A DNA stretch of 33,729 nt from an uncultured Bacilli bacterium (GCA_948629335.1 CAPHZB010000010.1:1-33729); one strand, 5' to 3'; positions 22,474 to 32,105 are shown, counted from the first letter of the stretch. Numbers and translations are program-made. Notes: generated from the sequence alone by a model not told the origin.

Positions 22474-23394
22474 ATGTTAAGGATGGATATAGAAAGATTA
22501 CTTAGTGTGGAAGCATCAATGGCTAATATTTACCAAAAGTTAATGAATTTAGAAAAATGTGGTAGGAAAAATAGCGAGGAATATAAAGAACAATTTGCTT
22601 ATTTAGACTTAATTCTTCCTATCGAAGATGCATTAGTGCGTGAGATATATGAAGCATATCCAATAGATGAAATTTTAGACTCTTTTTCTACGGGAGAAGA
22701 TCGCATCTTTATGGTGAATGTCATTTCTTTTTCAAAACTATTTGATGTAAAAGGTCGGGTTTCACATCTATTTATTGAACGTTACTTTGAAGATACACTT
22801 GATGTTAAAGTAAAACAGCAAGTGGAGGATTCAAAAATAGAGTTTATTTATGAACAGACCATATTAAGAAATATGACTATGCTTGCCAATCAACATAGTT
22901 TCAATGATTTTTATAGGGAAAAGTTTATCACTTTAAAATATAACGGAATATATACATACCCAAATTTATTTGAGGGAATGTTTGAAACAAGATTTTCTAC
23001 AGATAGGGACATTGAAAAATACTGTTTCTTGTATCAAATGCCTTATAAGGAGACAAAGGAAGATGTGGAGGAACGATGTAAGGAAGAGGTAATCGATTAT
23101 TTTAAGAAAGAGGAGTCAAAAAAGAAGAACCTAAAACAACCAAGTTATAATATGGACTTCTATTTTGAACTTATCTGTGATAGATTGGAAGCTCATTTAT
23201 TCAATTTGAATGATCTTTCAATTGCTTATTTACAGTGTGAGTGTGCTGATTTGGATATAGATGATTTTCTAAAATACCAAATTTTACCACATTTTGATAG
23301 GGTAATAGAGAAGAAGATTCTTTCAGAATTAAATAAGAAACCTATATTTATTAAAAGCAATTTGTGTTCCAATATAGAATTCTATAAAAAATAA
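22474..23394 (+). CDS. Unknown helical cytoplasmic protein
   Basis: The product is not recognised. It is 306 aa, without signal peptide or membrane helix, and appears all-helical with many Glu, Lys, Phe and Tyr. The N-terminal part (RLLSVEASMANIYQKLMNLE) is predicted coiled or helical, and a Lys/Glu-rich hinge (KEESKKKNLKQ) lies near residue 220. GGGGGAG before the ATG and a consensus promoter show that it is a real, probably well expressed gene. It stands alone between a terminator and the promoter of the U32 gene. Confidence 0.75.
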   Translation: MLRMDIERLLSVEASMANIYQKLMNLEKCGRKNSEEYKEQFAYLDLILPIEDALVREIYEAYPIDEILDSFSTGEDRIFMVNVISFSKLFDVKGRVSHLFIERYFEDTLDVKVKQQVEDSKIEFIYEQTILRNMTMLANQHSFNDFYREKFITLKYNGIYTYPNLFEGMFETRFSTDRDIEKYCFLYQMPYKETKEDVEERCKEEVIDYFKKEESKKKNLKQPSYNMDFYFELICDRLEAHLFNLNDLSIAYLQCECADLDIDDFLKYQILPHFDRVIEKKILSELNKKPIFIKSNLCSNIEFYKK

Positions 23395-23421
23395 AGTTTA
23401 TATCAAACAGGGAAAGCAACC

Positions 23422-23450
23422 TTGTTTTTCTTTATCTATCTTGTTAAAAT
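23422..23450 (+). promoter_or_regulatory. Putative promoter of the U32 gene
   Basis: TTGTTT at 23422-23427, 17 nt, TAAAAT at 23445-23450. A bulged hairpin (AAACAGG/CCTTGTTT, about 23404-23428) overlaps it and may end the preceding gene. Confidence 0.4.
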
Positions 23451-23466
23451 AAGAAAGGGTGATGTT

Positions 23467-25617
23467 ATGAAAAAGCCAGAATTACTTGCCCCTGTTGGAA
23501 ATATGGAAGCTTTAAAAGCAGCCGTTTTAGCAGGATGCGATGCAGTTTATTTAGGTGGAAAATGTTTTGGTGCTAGAAGTTTTTCAAAGAATTTTACAAG
23601 TGCAGAAATGATAGAAGCAATTTCGTATGCGCATCTTTATGGTGTTAAAGTATATGTGACTATGAACACACTCATTTATGAAAGTGAAGTTGAGTCTTTT
23701 TTAGAATATGTGGATTTTTTGTATAAAAATGGTGTCGATGCGCTAATTATACAAGATATAGGTATGATGGATTTAGTAAGAAAAACGTATCCTGATTTAG
23801 AACTACATGCTTCTACACAAATGCATATTCATAATTTAGAAGGTGTGAAGTTTGTAGAGGAACTTGGGTTAAAACGAGTTGTACTTGCTCGTGAGACACC
23901 TCTTTCGTTAATCAAAAAAATAAAAGAAAATACCAATATTGAATTAGAAATATTTATTCAGGGTGCTTTATGTGTTAGTTATTCTGGTGAATGTTTAATG
24001 AGTAGTTTATTGAATGGTAGAAGTGGAAATAGAGGAACTTGTAGTCAGTGTTGTAGAATGCCATATGATTTAGAAATAAATGGAAAAACTGTGAATCAAG
24101 AAAAGTATGTACTTAGTCCCAAAGATTTACTAGGAATTTATGACTTGGCCTCTCTTTTAGAAATAGGAGTAGATTCTTTAAAAATAGAGGGAAGAATGAA
24201 AAGAAAAGAATATGTCTATGTCGTAACTAAGTTGTACCGAAAAGCAATTGATTCTTATTTTGAAAAGGGAAAAATTGAGATTGAAGAGGAAGAAATTGAA
24301 GAGGTAAAGAAAATATTTAATCGAGGATTTACAAAAGGTTTTTTAAATAATGAGAAAAGTGAAAATTGGATTGGGGAAATGAGACCTAATCATATGGGTA
24401 TTCCGATAGGAAAAGTTGTAAAAGTAGAAAAAAATTTTGTTACTGTAAAACTTGCACATTCTGTAAACCAAGAAGATGGTATTCGTATTTTAGGTAAATG
24501 TGATACAGGGCTTATTTTAAATAAAATGTATAAGAATAAGAAATTGGTGAATATAGCTCATCCTAATGAAGAAATTTCCTTTTACGTAAAAGATATTGTA
24601 GAAGAAGGAGGAACCGTTTTACTTACAACAGATTCGAAACAAATGGATATAATTCATAAAAAACTTGAACAGGAGAAACGAAAGGTTTGGATAGAAGGAC
24701 ATTTTGTATGTAAGGAAGGAATATTATCGCTTACAGTTCGTGATGAGGTAAATCAGGTATATGTAATAAGTTCTTTTTTACCTGAGAAAGCTAAAAAGAG
24801 TCCCACTACTCAAGAGAGAATTCTAGAACAAATTCAAAAAACAGGGAGTACAGTATTCGCCTTTTCTAACTTAACGTATGAGATGGATGAAAATTTATTT
24901 GTAAGTATTCAAGCTTTAAATGAGTTAAGAAGAGATGTTTTGCACCAGTTAGAAGAAAAGAGGATGTATGTTATTCCTTATAGAAAAGAAGAGTATACTA
25001 GAGAAGTCCCTAGTTTTCATGAAAAAAAAGGCAATGTTTTCTACATACATTCTGTTCAAAACATAAAAAATATAGACGATGAATATATTGTAGATGATCG
25101 AAAACTGTATGAACAATTAAAAGATAAATATACTGTTTATTTAAGGCTTCCTAGAGTCAATGAAGAAGTACCTGAGGTGGATGCAGACTTACTTGTAACA
25201 GAACTAGGCAGTTTTTATAAATATAAAAATGTTTGTACCGATTTTTCTTTTAATGTTGTAAACTCCTATAGTGTTGCCTTTCTACATGCTATGGGTGCGA
25301 AAAGGGTTACATTATCCTATGAATTAAATGAGTATCAGATAAAAAATATCATCAAGGCTTATCAAGAAAGATATAGGAAAAATCCAAATTTAGAAATTAT
25401 TGCCTCTTCTAGACCTGAGGTAATGATTTTAAAATATGATTTACTAAGAGGAAACTTAAAAGGCAATTTAATTGATGTTGCAAAACATAAGTATCTAGTA
25501 GAGAAAAAGGATTCTCTTACTACAATTTATCATTTTGAGAAAGTAGAAAAAGAACATCCAGAACAGTATTGGGATTTAGGAATTACAAAAATAAGGTATC
25601 ATTTTAAGCCATATTAA
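23467..25617 (+). CDS. U32 peptidase-family RNA hydroxylation protein
   Basis: The 716-aa protein belongs to the U32 'peptidase' family. The N-terminal TIM-barrel part has ELLAPVGNMEALKAAVLAGC, DAVYLGG, the HASTQMHIHN signature and EIFIQGALCVSYSGECLMSS. Cysteines C169, C176, C192 and C195/C196 form the probable iron-sulfur site. About 300 further residues follow, with a DUF3656-like region, as in the longer RlhA-type members. RlhA hydroxylates 23S rRNA C2501, and the shorter TrhP members act on tRNA U34; both use prephenate-dependent chemistry. The long architecture favours RlhA. ATG 23467 with AAAGGGTGATG is the real start; the frame is open from 23422. Confidence 0.88.
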   Translation: MKKPELLAPVGNMEALKAAVLAGCDAVYLGGKCFGARSFSKNFTSAEMIEAISYAHLYGVKVYVTMNTLIYESEVESFLEYVDFLYKNGVDALIIQDIGMMDLVRKTYPDLELHASTQMHIHNLEGVKFVEELGLKRVVLARETPLSLIKKIKENTNIELEIFIQGALCVSYSGECLMSSLLNGRSGNRGTCSQCCRMPYDLEINGKTVNQEKYVLSPKDLLGIYDLASLLEIGVDSLKIEGRMKRKEYVYVVTKLYRKAIDSYFEKGKIEIEEEEIEEVKKIFNRGFTKGFLNNEKSENWIGEMRPNHMGIPIGKVVKVEKNFVTVKLAHSVNQEDGIRILGKCDTGLILNKMYKNKKLVNIAHPNEEISFYVKDIVEEGGTVLLTTDSKQMDIIHKKLEQEKRKVWIEGHFVCKEGILSLTVRDEVNQVYVISSFLPEKAKKSPTTQERILEQIQKTGSTVFAFSNLTYEMDENLFVSIQALNELRRDVLHQLEEKRMYVIPYRKEEYTREVPSFHEKKGNVFYIHSVQNIKNIDDEYIVDDRKLYEQLKDKYTVYLRLPRVNEEVPEVDADLLVTELGSFYKYKNVCTDFSFNVVNSYSVAFLHAMGAKRVTLSYELNEYQIKNIIKAYQERYRKNPNLEIIASSRPEVMILKYDLLRGNLKGNLIDVAKHKYLVEKKDSLTTIYHFEKVEKEHPEQYWDLGITKIRYHFKPY

Positions 25618-25996
25618 GTTATTTTTAAATAGAATAGGAATATCCTTATTTTCTAAAATCGAGTCATAATTATAAAAATTGCTTATGAGTGAATGAAAGA
25701 GAATCGTTATCATGGAAGTATAGGTATGAGTAGAGAAAAGTTTACCTTAAAATTTGTATAGCAAAGTGATTTAAAAATAAAGTTGTTCAGAAATTCAAGA
25801 ATATTATAACGATTTATAAAAATTGTAGTTTTATTATAAAGGTTTTTATTTATGGACCTATGTAAAAGTTCTTAATGTCATTTTACTACTTTATAAACAA
25901 AGGATTCAATATTGAAAAAGAATTAATTAATTTATAATTATATACTAAAAATACCTAAGATGTACTTTAAATGTTGTATTATTCATAAACTTATTG
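25618..25996. other. Gene-less AT-rich stretch
   Basis: No gene is supported. A bulged hairpin near 25634-25655 (AATAGGA/TCCTTATT) may terminate the U32 gene. A 22-codon ORF at 25693-25761 has no ribosome site and could be a gene remnant. It is followed by a promoter at 25997. Confidence 0.5.
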
Positions 25997-26025
25997 TTGC
26001 ATTTAAAATGGGTGTATATTATAAT
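25997..26025 (+). promoter_or_regulatory. Sigma-A promoter of the HEVKH gene
   Basis: TTGCAT at 25997-26002, 17 nt, TATAAT at 26020-26025. It would give a leader of about 190 nt without a recognised riboswitch or ORF of note. Confidence 0.65.
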
Positions 26026-26222
26026 AGCAACTAACAGATGGCTAACTCATAAAAATAGTGGCTCTTGCTGTTTATATTCAAAAAATGATTAAAACAAAAC
26101 AGTTTAGCTATACTAGTATCTATGCTTATGAAAATCTTTAAAAGTTCCGTTTTTATGCTTGATAACAGTAATAGATATGAATTTTTTAGGATTGTTCTAT
26201 CTGAAGAAATGGGGTATGCAAT

Positions 26223-27320
26223 GTGACTGAAAGATATCAAGATGCTCTAGCGCTTTTTGGAATACAATCTGGTTTTGTAGAAGAGCAAATAGAAAAAGTT
26301 TATGATTCTTTAAAAGAACTTCATAAACCAGAAGATTTTGCTCTTTTAAGTCCAGAATATCTTATGGCAAGTAATAAACAACGTGAGTTAGCAGGTGCTT
26401 ACTATTGCTTGTACAAGCCATTTTCTCATTATATTGTAAATCAAAACTCTAACTTAATAAATGAGGAACAAATGATTGATGAAGTGTCAAAATTGATTTA
26501 TGATTATAGTAAAAAAGGTAAAATAGTAAATAAGGAATTTATAACAAAGTTAGTAGAGATTTTACTGTCTTTTAAAAGTTTAAATCAATACATAAGGGAT
26601 ATTGAATTTCATGCGTATGATAAAAATTCAATATGTGAATATGGAAATGGGACATTAACAGTATATGAGCAAAACTTAAAGGATTCTATAGTTGCTCCAT
26701 ATTGGTTTGAAGAAGCTGAAAAATCTTATTATCCATATTATCAAACTGTTGCAACTATTTATCATGAAGTAAAACATGCTAATCACGAAAAAATAGCTGA
26801 ACAGGGAAAAAATGATATTTATTCTTTTCTTTGGCAAGTTTGCAATGTTTATAAACAGATAGATAATGAATCCTTTTCTCGCATTGTAAGTTTGCCAAGC
26901 CCGATATTTGAGATTATGAATGTTTTACTAGAATTTAAAATCAATCAGCAATATAGAAAATATCGCAAATATTGGTTGTATTGTCCAGACGAAAGAGTTG
27001 CAGAAATTTGTGGAAATTCCTTAGCACTTACTTTAATTGAGCAAGCACCAAACAAAAAAGAATTAAAAAATATGCTAACTCATTTTTCTGAGTTAGTAGT
27101 TGAAATTTTATTTTTTGGATATGATAAATTATTAGGACCGACTGATTTTTATTTATCAAAATTTAAACAGTATAAAGATTGTTTAAAATTATCTGAAATG
27201 TCAAAAAGTTTAAGTGTAGAAGAAAGATTATTATTAGGACTTTATGTAACTGCTAATGAATTGGAAAGTGCCAAAAAGGACAAAGAAAAAATATTGTCTG
27301 GGGTTAGGCAACTATGTTAG
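26223..27320 (+). CDS. Putative zinc metallopeptidase-like protein (HEVKH motif)
   Basis: The 365-aa protein is not matched to a named family. It contains a zincin-type HExxH (H181-E182-V183-K184-H185 in ATIYHEVKHANHE) and, 72 residues after the second histidine, a PDERVAEICGN segment whose E257 or E261 could be the third ligand, as in gluzins. Most of the rest is helical, with no signal peptide or membrane helix. The start is probably GTG at 26223, but the ribosome site is weak (GAAGAAATGGGG). It is alone, in an AT-rich region with long spacers on both sides, and may be acquired. Protease activity is inferred from the motif only. Confidence 0.7.
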   Translation: MTERYQDALALFGIQSGFVEEQIEKVYDSLKELHKPEDFALLSPEYLMASNKQRELAGAYYCLYKPFSHYIVNQNSNLINEEQMIDEVSKLIYDYSKKGKIVNKEFITKLVEILLSFKSLNQYIRDIEFHAYDKNSICEYGNGTLTVYEQNLKDSIVAPYWFEEAEKSYYPYYQTVATIYHEVKHANHEKIAEQGKNDIYSFLWQVCNVYKQIDNESFSRIVSLPSPIFEIMNVLLEFKINQQYRKYRKYWLYCPDERVAEICGNSLALTLIEQAPNKKELKNMLTHFSELVVEILFFGYDKLLGPTDFYLSKFKQYKDCLKLSEMSKSLSVEERLLLGLYVTANELESAKKDKEKILSGVRQLC

Positions 27321-27476
27321 AAATCACTTTTTCGTTTTGTATTATAAAAATATATGTAAATATCTACCAAAAATAAGAATATCTTAAACCTTTATAAAGT
27401 TATAATGACAATTGGAAAATTATAAAAAGTTAGTTAAAAATATGCAATATCTTTAATGAGAAAATGAAGATAAGAC

Positions 27477-27507
27477 AAAATAGTATATAAGAATGTGCTA
27501 TTTTTTT
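27477..27507 (+). terminator. Weak terminator-like hairpin
   Basis: AAAATAG/CTATTTT arms with a 14-nt loop and a T run, downstream of the HEVKH gene. Confidence 0.35.
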
Positions 27508-27577
27508 GGGTGCTTTAAAAAAATTTTTATCTAGCTATTTATTTTAAAATACTATATAATACTGTTAAGGTGATTCT

Positions 27578-28558
27578 ATGTGGAACATTGCAGATGTAGA
27601 GATAAAAAATAAGGTTGTACTAGCACCAATGGCGGGAATATCCAATCCAGCTTATATGAAAATATGCGAAGAAATGAAAGTGGGTTATGCAGTTACAGAA
27701 CTGATTAGTGCTGAAGCAATTGTACGTGCAAATAAAAAAACATTAGAAATGTTAAATGGAATAGAAAACCTTCATATTCCATTTGGTATTCAAATTTTTG
27801 GATCAAATCCAGAAACGTTAAAAGAAGCGGCAAAATATATAGAAGAACATTTACACCCAGCGGTGATTGATATCAATATGGGGTGTCCTGTTCCTAAAGT
27901 TGCCACTCGTGCGAATGCTGGAAGTGCTTTATTGAAAGACCCAGAAAAGGTAGGAGAAATTGTAAAGGCAGTTGTTCAAAACGTCCATACTCCTATCACT
28001 GTAAAAATAAGAAGTGGTTGGGATAGTGACCATATTAATGCTGTAGAAATTGCAAAAATCGTTGAAAAAGCAGGTGCAAGTGCAATTTGTGTGCATCCAA
28101 GAACACGTGCACAAGGGTATAGTGGAAAGGCCGATTGGAATATCATTAAAGAAGTAAAACAAAATGTAGGTATTCCTGTGATTGGAAACGGAGATATTCA
28201 AAGTTGCTATGATGCAAAAAAAATGCTTGATGAAACAGGGTGTGATGCTATCATGATAGGAAGAGCAACACTCGGAAATCCTTGGCTTATTAAAGAATGT
28301 GTTACTTACCTAGAAACAGGGGATATACCTAAGAAAGTAAGTATGGAAGAAAGGTTTTCTATGATAGAAAAACATTTGAATCATTTATTAGAATGCAAAA
28401 GCGAGAGAACAGCATTATTAGAAATTCGAAGTCATATTGCTTGGTATTTAAAAGGGGTTCCACATGGAAGTGAGTTAAAGATAGAACTTTTTAAGACAAA
28501 AACGATTGAGGATTTAAAGAAGATAATAAAAGAATTTAGAGAAAGGGTTGGAATATAG
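27578..28558 (+). CDS. dus: tRNA-dihydrouridine synthase (DusB type)
   Basis: The 326-aa flavoenzyme reduces uridines in tRNA to dihydrouridine. Family features: VVLAPMAGISNPAY at the start of the barrel, DINMGCPVPKV with the catalytic Cys C103, GSALLKDP, VKIRSGWD, HPRTRAQGYSG and GNGDI, followed by DAIMIGRATLGNPWL at the phosphate-binding end. Length is normal. A TATAAT at 27555-27560 is the likely -10, though no good -35 is seen; AAGGTGA precedes the ATG. It leads a run of closely packed genes ending at ackA. The dus-lysS neighbourhood is also found in other Bacilli. Confidence 0.95.
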   Translation: MWNIADVEIKNKVVLAPMAGISNPAYMKICEEMKVGYAVTELISAEAIVRANKKTLEMLNGIENLHIPFGIQIFGSNPETLKEAAKYIEEHLHPAVIDINMGCPVPKVATRANAGSALLKDPEKVGEIVKAVVQNVHTPITVKIRSGWDSDHINAVEIAKIVEKAGASAICVHPRTRAQGYSGKADWNIIKEVKQNVGIPVIGNGDIQSCYDAKKMLDETGCDAIMIGRATLGNPWLIKECVTYLETGDIPKKVSMEERFSMIEKHLNHLLECKSERTALLEIRSHIAWYLKGVPHGSELKIELFKTKTIEDLKKIIKEFRERVGI

Positions 28559-29137
28559 ATGCATAATCGAAGATTAGTGGCTTATATACTAGATTTACTA
28601 CTTATTACCGTATTTTTAAGTATATGTTTTTTATTTGTTCCAAAAACAAAAGAAGCAAAGAAAATACAGGCAGAAATAGATACCTTATCTGAACAATATA
28701 GGGGAGGGAAAATGAGTGCAACACGTTATTTTATGGAAATGAGTCATGTAGAAAAAGAAAAAAGCGAAAAAGAAGTTGTAAAAATAGGTGTAAATGGTGC
28801 TGGAATTGTTATTTATTATTTTTTACTTCCTTTATTTTTACATGGCTCTACTCTTGGTATGAAGGTGATGCATATTGGGATTGTTTCTAAAAAAGGAAAA
28901 AATATCGTTTTACCCCTTTTCCTTAGAACTTTATTGTTAGATGGACTTTTGTCTACAATCTTACTTCTTTTAGGTATTTATACAGTTAGTGGAAAGTTTT
29001 ATTTAAGTTTTATCAGTGTTTTAGTAATATTACAACTATTGACTTTAATTGTTAACTATTTTATGATAAAATGTAGAAGAGATAAGGCAGGACTTTGTGA
29101 CTTTTTAAGTAACAGTAAAGTTGTGGCACTTAGTTAG
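28559..29137 (+). CDS. RDD-family membrane protein
   Basis: The 192-aa protein has the RDD pattern: a short N-terminal NRRLVAYILDLLL with conserved Arg and Asp, a loop region rich in Lys/Glu (about 30-80), and membrane helices around 83-96, 119-140 and 145-165, with a GSTLGMKVMHIGIV segment after the third. The RDD family has several proposed ion-transport or helper roles; none is certain here. The ATG immediately follows the dus stop codon with AAAGG inside the dus end, so the two are co-transcribed. Confidence 0.85.
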   Translation: MHNRRLVAYILDLLLITVFLSICFLFVPKTKEAKKIQAEIDTLSEQYRGGKMSATRYFMEMSHVEKEKSEKEVVKIGVNGAGIVIYYFLLPLFLHGSTLGMKVMHIGIVSKKGKNIVLPLFLRTLLLDGLLSTILLLLGIYTVSGKFYLSFISVLVILQLLTLIVNYFMIKCRRDKAGLCDFLSNSKVVALS

Positions 29138-29148
29138 GAGAATGTAGA

Positions 29149-30624
29149 GTGAAAAAATTGACAGAACAAGAATTAGTAAGAAGGGAAAAGTTAGAAGAAA
29201 TTAAGAAGGTATGTAACCCATATCCTGAGAAATATGAGAAAACGCATGCATTAAAGGAAGCAAGAAATTTAGAAGATGGTACAGTAGATGTCCGTATTGC
29301 TGGGCGAATTATTTTTATGCGAAAAATGGGAAAATTGAGTTTTGTCCGTATTCGTGATTTAGAAGGAGATATGCAACTTGAATTTAAGGTGGATATTCTA
29401 GGAGAAGAAAATTACGATTTCTTTAAGAAACAAATTGATTCTGGAGATTTTATTGGTGCGAAAGGTGAAATCTTTACAACCCAAACGGGAGAAAAAACGC
29501 TTCGCGTACATGAATTTACTTTTTTAGGGAAAGCACTTCGTCCACTTCCTGAGAAGTTTCATGGACTTTCAGATATTGAACTAAAATATCGTCAAAGATA
29601 TGTGGATTTAATTACGAATGAAGATTCTAGACGTGTATTTTTAGGAAGAAGTAAGTTTTATGCATTTTTACACAAATTTCTAGGAGAAAATGGATTTTTA
29701 CAAGTAGAGACTCCTATTATTCAAACAGCAGTGTGTGGTGCTAGTGCAAAACCATTTTATACACATCACAATGCCCTTGATTTAGATTGTAATTTAAGAA
29801 TTGCCCCAGAAACCTATTTAAAACAATGTATTGCAGCAGGTTTTGATCGTGTATATGAGGTTGCTAAATGCTTTCGAAATGAAGGAATGGATAGCGAACA
29901 TTTGCAGGAATTTACTCAAGTAGAATGGTATGCTTCTTATTGGAATTATGAGGACAATATAAAATTTTATACTAAATTTATAAGAGAACTATTAATGGAA
30001 TTAGTAGGAACTACTACCATTACTTATCAGGGAGTTACACTTGATTTTGGATGTGAAGAGTGGGAGAAAATTAATTATTGTGAGAAGATGGAAGAAGTCT
30101 TTGGGTTTGATTTTTTAAAGATAGAAGAACCAAGTGAACTAAAAGAAAAAATCGTAGAAAATGGCTTATTTACATATCAAGAATTAGAAGAGTATAAATC
30201 TTTAAGTCAAATTATTGATTTTGTTTATAAAAAGAAAATTCGTGAAAATATTATTCAGCCAACTATTATTTATAATTATCCAAGTGTTTTAATTCCTCTT
30301 GCAAGAAGAAATGACTTAGATACAAGAAGAATTGATGTCTTTCAAGTGGTTGCTATGAAAACAGAATTATGTAAGGCTTATTCAGAGTTAGTAAATCCAT
30401 TTGAACAAAGAAAGACATTTGAAGAACAATTAAAGGCAAAAGAGCAAGGTGATGATGAAACCATGGAGATGGATGAAAATTTCTTACTTGCTATGGAACA
30501 GGGAATGCCCCCAATATCTGGACTTGGGTTTGGAATTGATAGACTCATGATGCTAATCTATGATGTTCCATCTGTTCGAGATGTGGTTTTATTCCCATTA
30601 ATGAAACCGGAGGAACAAGAATGA
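29149..30624 (+). CDS. lysS: Lysine--tRNA ligase, class II
   Basis: The 491-aa class II synthetase charges tRNA-Lys. The N-terminal OB-fold domain binds the anticodon (about 45-145; DVRIAGRIIFMRKMGKLSF). Motif 1 is near YRQRYVDLI, motif 2 is KCFRNEGMDSEHLQEFTQVE, and motif 3 is GLGFGIDRLMML. The start is GTG at 29149 with TTAGGAG 8 nt upstream. The 3' end overlaps the next gene by 4 nt (ATGA). Confidence 0.97.
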   Translation: MKKLTEQELVRREKLEEIKKVCNPYPEKYEKTHALKEARNLEDGTVDVRIAGRIIFMRKMGKLSFVRIRDLEGDMQLEFKVDILGEENYDFFKKQIDSGDFIGAKGEIFTTQTGEKTLRVHEFTFLGKALRPLPEKFHGLSDIELKYRQRYVDLITNEDSRRVFLGRSKFYAFLHKFLGENGFLQVETPIIQTAVCGASAKPFYTHHNALDLDCNLRIAPETYLKQCIAAGFDRVYEVAKCFRNEGMDSEHLQEFTQVEWYASYWNYEDNIKFYTKFIRELLMELVGTTTITYQGVTLDFGCEEWEKINYCEKMEEVFGFDFLKIEEPSELKEKIVENGLFTYQELEEYKSLSQIIDFVYKKKIRENIIQPTIIYNYPSVLIPLARRNDLDTRRIDVFQVVAMKTELCKAYSELVNPFEQRKTFEEQLKAKEQGDDETMEMDENFLLAMEQGMPPISGLGFGIDRLMMLIYDVPSVRDVVLFPLMKPEEQE

Positions 30625-31154
30625 CGATTTATGTATTGAGACATGGACAAACAGAGGAGAATACAAAAGGTATTTTGCAAGGGGATATGGAGACCCTTTT
30701 AAATGAAAAAGGAAGAGAACAAGCTCGTTCTGTTCGTGATAAAGTAAAAGAAGCAGGAATTGATTTAGTGATTACCTCTCCAAAGGTGAGGGCAAAAGAA
30801 ACCGCTATTTTGGCAGCTCCAGGAATTGAAATGATTGAAGACGATAGACTTTTAAGTCGCCATCATGGGGAATTTGAGGGTATGTGTAGAGACCAAATCA
30901 ATTTAAAAGAGTATTGGAATATTAAGAAAAATGTGCAATATGAAAGGGCTGAGAGCATGGGAGAAATATTCAATCGTGTCTCTTCCTTACTCAATGATAT
31001 TTCGATGAAGTATAGTGATAGAACCGTTTTACTTGTTACGCATAGTGGGCTTACAAGAGTACTTTATTACTATTTCAATGGATTTCCAGAGGATGGAGAT
31101 TTAACAGAATATGAATCAACAACTTGCTCATTTGAAAAATATGAACTGAATTAG
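30621..31154 (+). CDS. Histidine phosphatase family protein
   Basis: The 177-aa protein is a phosphoglycerate-mutase-like histidine phosphatase: catalytic R7-H8-G9 at the start (YVLRHGQTEEN), LNEKGREQA, SPKVRAKET with R58, GEFEG with E84, and the second catalytic histidine H141 in LVTHSGLTR. The substrate cannot be predicted; members act on sugar phosphates, nucleotides or phosphoproteins. The start overlaps the lysS stop (ATGA), indicating translational coupling. Confidence 0.9.
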   Translation: MTIYVLRHGQTEENTKGILQGDMETLLNEKGREQARSVRDKVKEAGIDLVITSPKVRAKETAILAAPGIEMIEDDRLLSRHHGEFEGMCRDQINLKEYWNIKKNVQYERAESMGEIFNRVSSLLNDISMKYSDRTVLLVTHSGLTRVLYYYFNGFPEDGDLTEYESTTCSFEKYELN

Positions 31155-31176
31155 TTCAAGTTAGGGGAAATAGGAG

Positions 31177-31875
31177 ATGGATAAGGAAAAACTTATAGAT
31201 GCTGTGGAAAGCGACGGAAAATTGTATCCACGATTTAGTGATTTGCCAAATGAATTACAAGATGATCCAGATGTCATCTTTGCTTATGTAAAAAAACATG
31301 CAGAAAGTGTGTATAAGAATAAAAAAGCTTTCTTTCGTTCTAACCGAGAAAATATGAAGAAATTAATGGAAACAGGTATATCATTAAACGTGTTAGAAGA
31401 CAAAGATTTAGAAGACACAGAATATATGAAAATTGCACTCATTTATGATCCAAACCGTATAGTAAGATTATGGTATCTAGGCCATACGAAACTATTAAAA
31501 AAAGTTGTTGATAAGGAAATGGCTTTATATCTTGTTCGTCATCAAGGAGTATATCTTCAATATTTAAGTGAGTTTCAGGATGATGATGAGGTTGTTTTAG
31601 AAGCTATAAATAGTGATAAAGGTGCAAGTATGTTTGCAAGTAAAAGGCTTCAGTTTCTTTATCAAAATGCCGTTTTTGATTCGACTTACGATGTGAATGA
31701 AGTAGCACTACAAAGCTCTATCAATTCGATTAGAAAGAAAACATTAGAATTAAAAAAACTTCAAAATGATGTGGTTCTTTTAATGCAGAAAATTGAGGAT
31801 TTAACAGAAGAAGTAGAGATGGATTTAGAAAATGTATATAAAGTAAAACAAAAAACAAAAGACGAAATGCTGTAA
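31177..31875 (+). CDS. DUF4116-like repeat protein with coiled-coil tail
   Basis: The 232-aa protein has segments like DUF4116 repeats (LPNELQDDPDVIFAYVKKH near residue 23, then LSEFQDDDEVVLEAINSDKG about 130, and FASKRLQ), a helical repeat known mostly from bacterial surface-exposed and eukaryote-associated proteins. The last 50 residues (KKTLELKKLQNDVVLLMQKI and onwards) form a coiled coil. No signal peptide or membrane helix. Its position in the lysS-ackA run implies a cytoplasmic housekeeping setting; the function is unknown. Confidence 0.75.
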   Translation: MDKEKLIDAVESDGKLYPRFSDLPNELQDDPDVIFAYVKKHAESVYKNKKAFFRSNRENMKKLMETGISLNVLEDKDLEDTEYMKIALIYDPNRIVRLWYLGHTKLLKKVVDKEMALYLVRHQGVYLQYLSEFQDDDEVVLEAINSDKGASMFASKRLQFLYQNAVFDSTYDVNEVALQSSINSIRKKTLELKKLQNDVVLLMQKIEDLTEEVEMDLENVYKVKQKTKDEML

Positions 31876-31901
31876 AAATTTAATAAAATGAAGGAGAGAA
31901 T

Positions 31902-32078
31902 ATGAAACTTTATCAAAAAGGGTATGAAGTTTTATGTTGTATGAAGGATTTAAGATTAAAAAGGAAAATGGGTTTCGCGCTTACACTAAGTGATATGGAA
32001 CGTCTTCCTTTGTTTGAAATAAAAAAGGAAAAGAAAAAAGCAAAAAAACGTTTTCTAAAAAAGCAAAGTCTTATGTGA
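31902..32078 (+). CDS. Small basic protein of 58 aa
   Basis: An ORF with a strong AAGGAGAG ribosome site 5-6 nt before ATG 31902. The protein starts MKLYQKGYEVLCCMKDLRL and has a strongly basic C-terminus (KKEKKKAKKRFLKKQ), so it may bind RNA or DNA. A double cysteine occurs at residues 12-13. It lies 26 nt after the DUF4116-like gene and 27 nt before ackA, with no promoter or terminator between, so it belongs to the same operon. Not recognised. Confidence 0.7.
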   Translation: MKLYQKGYEVLCCMKDLRLKRKMGFALTLSDMERLPLFEIKKEKKKAKKRFLKKQSLM

Positions 32079-32105
32079 GTAAAAATTAATATGAGGAGGA
32101 GAAAT

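Noticed and set aside
25693..25761. 22-codon ORF after the U32 gene
   Set aside because: No ribosome-binding site and too short to judge; kept only as a possible remnant.
26031..26222. Riboswitch or T-box in the leader of the HEVKH gene
   Set aside because: No recognisable T-box, specifier or known riboswitch core could be seen.
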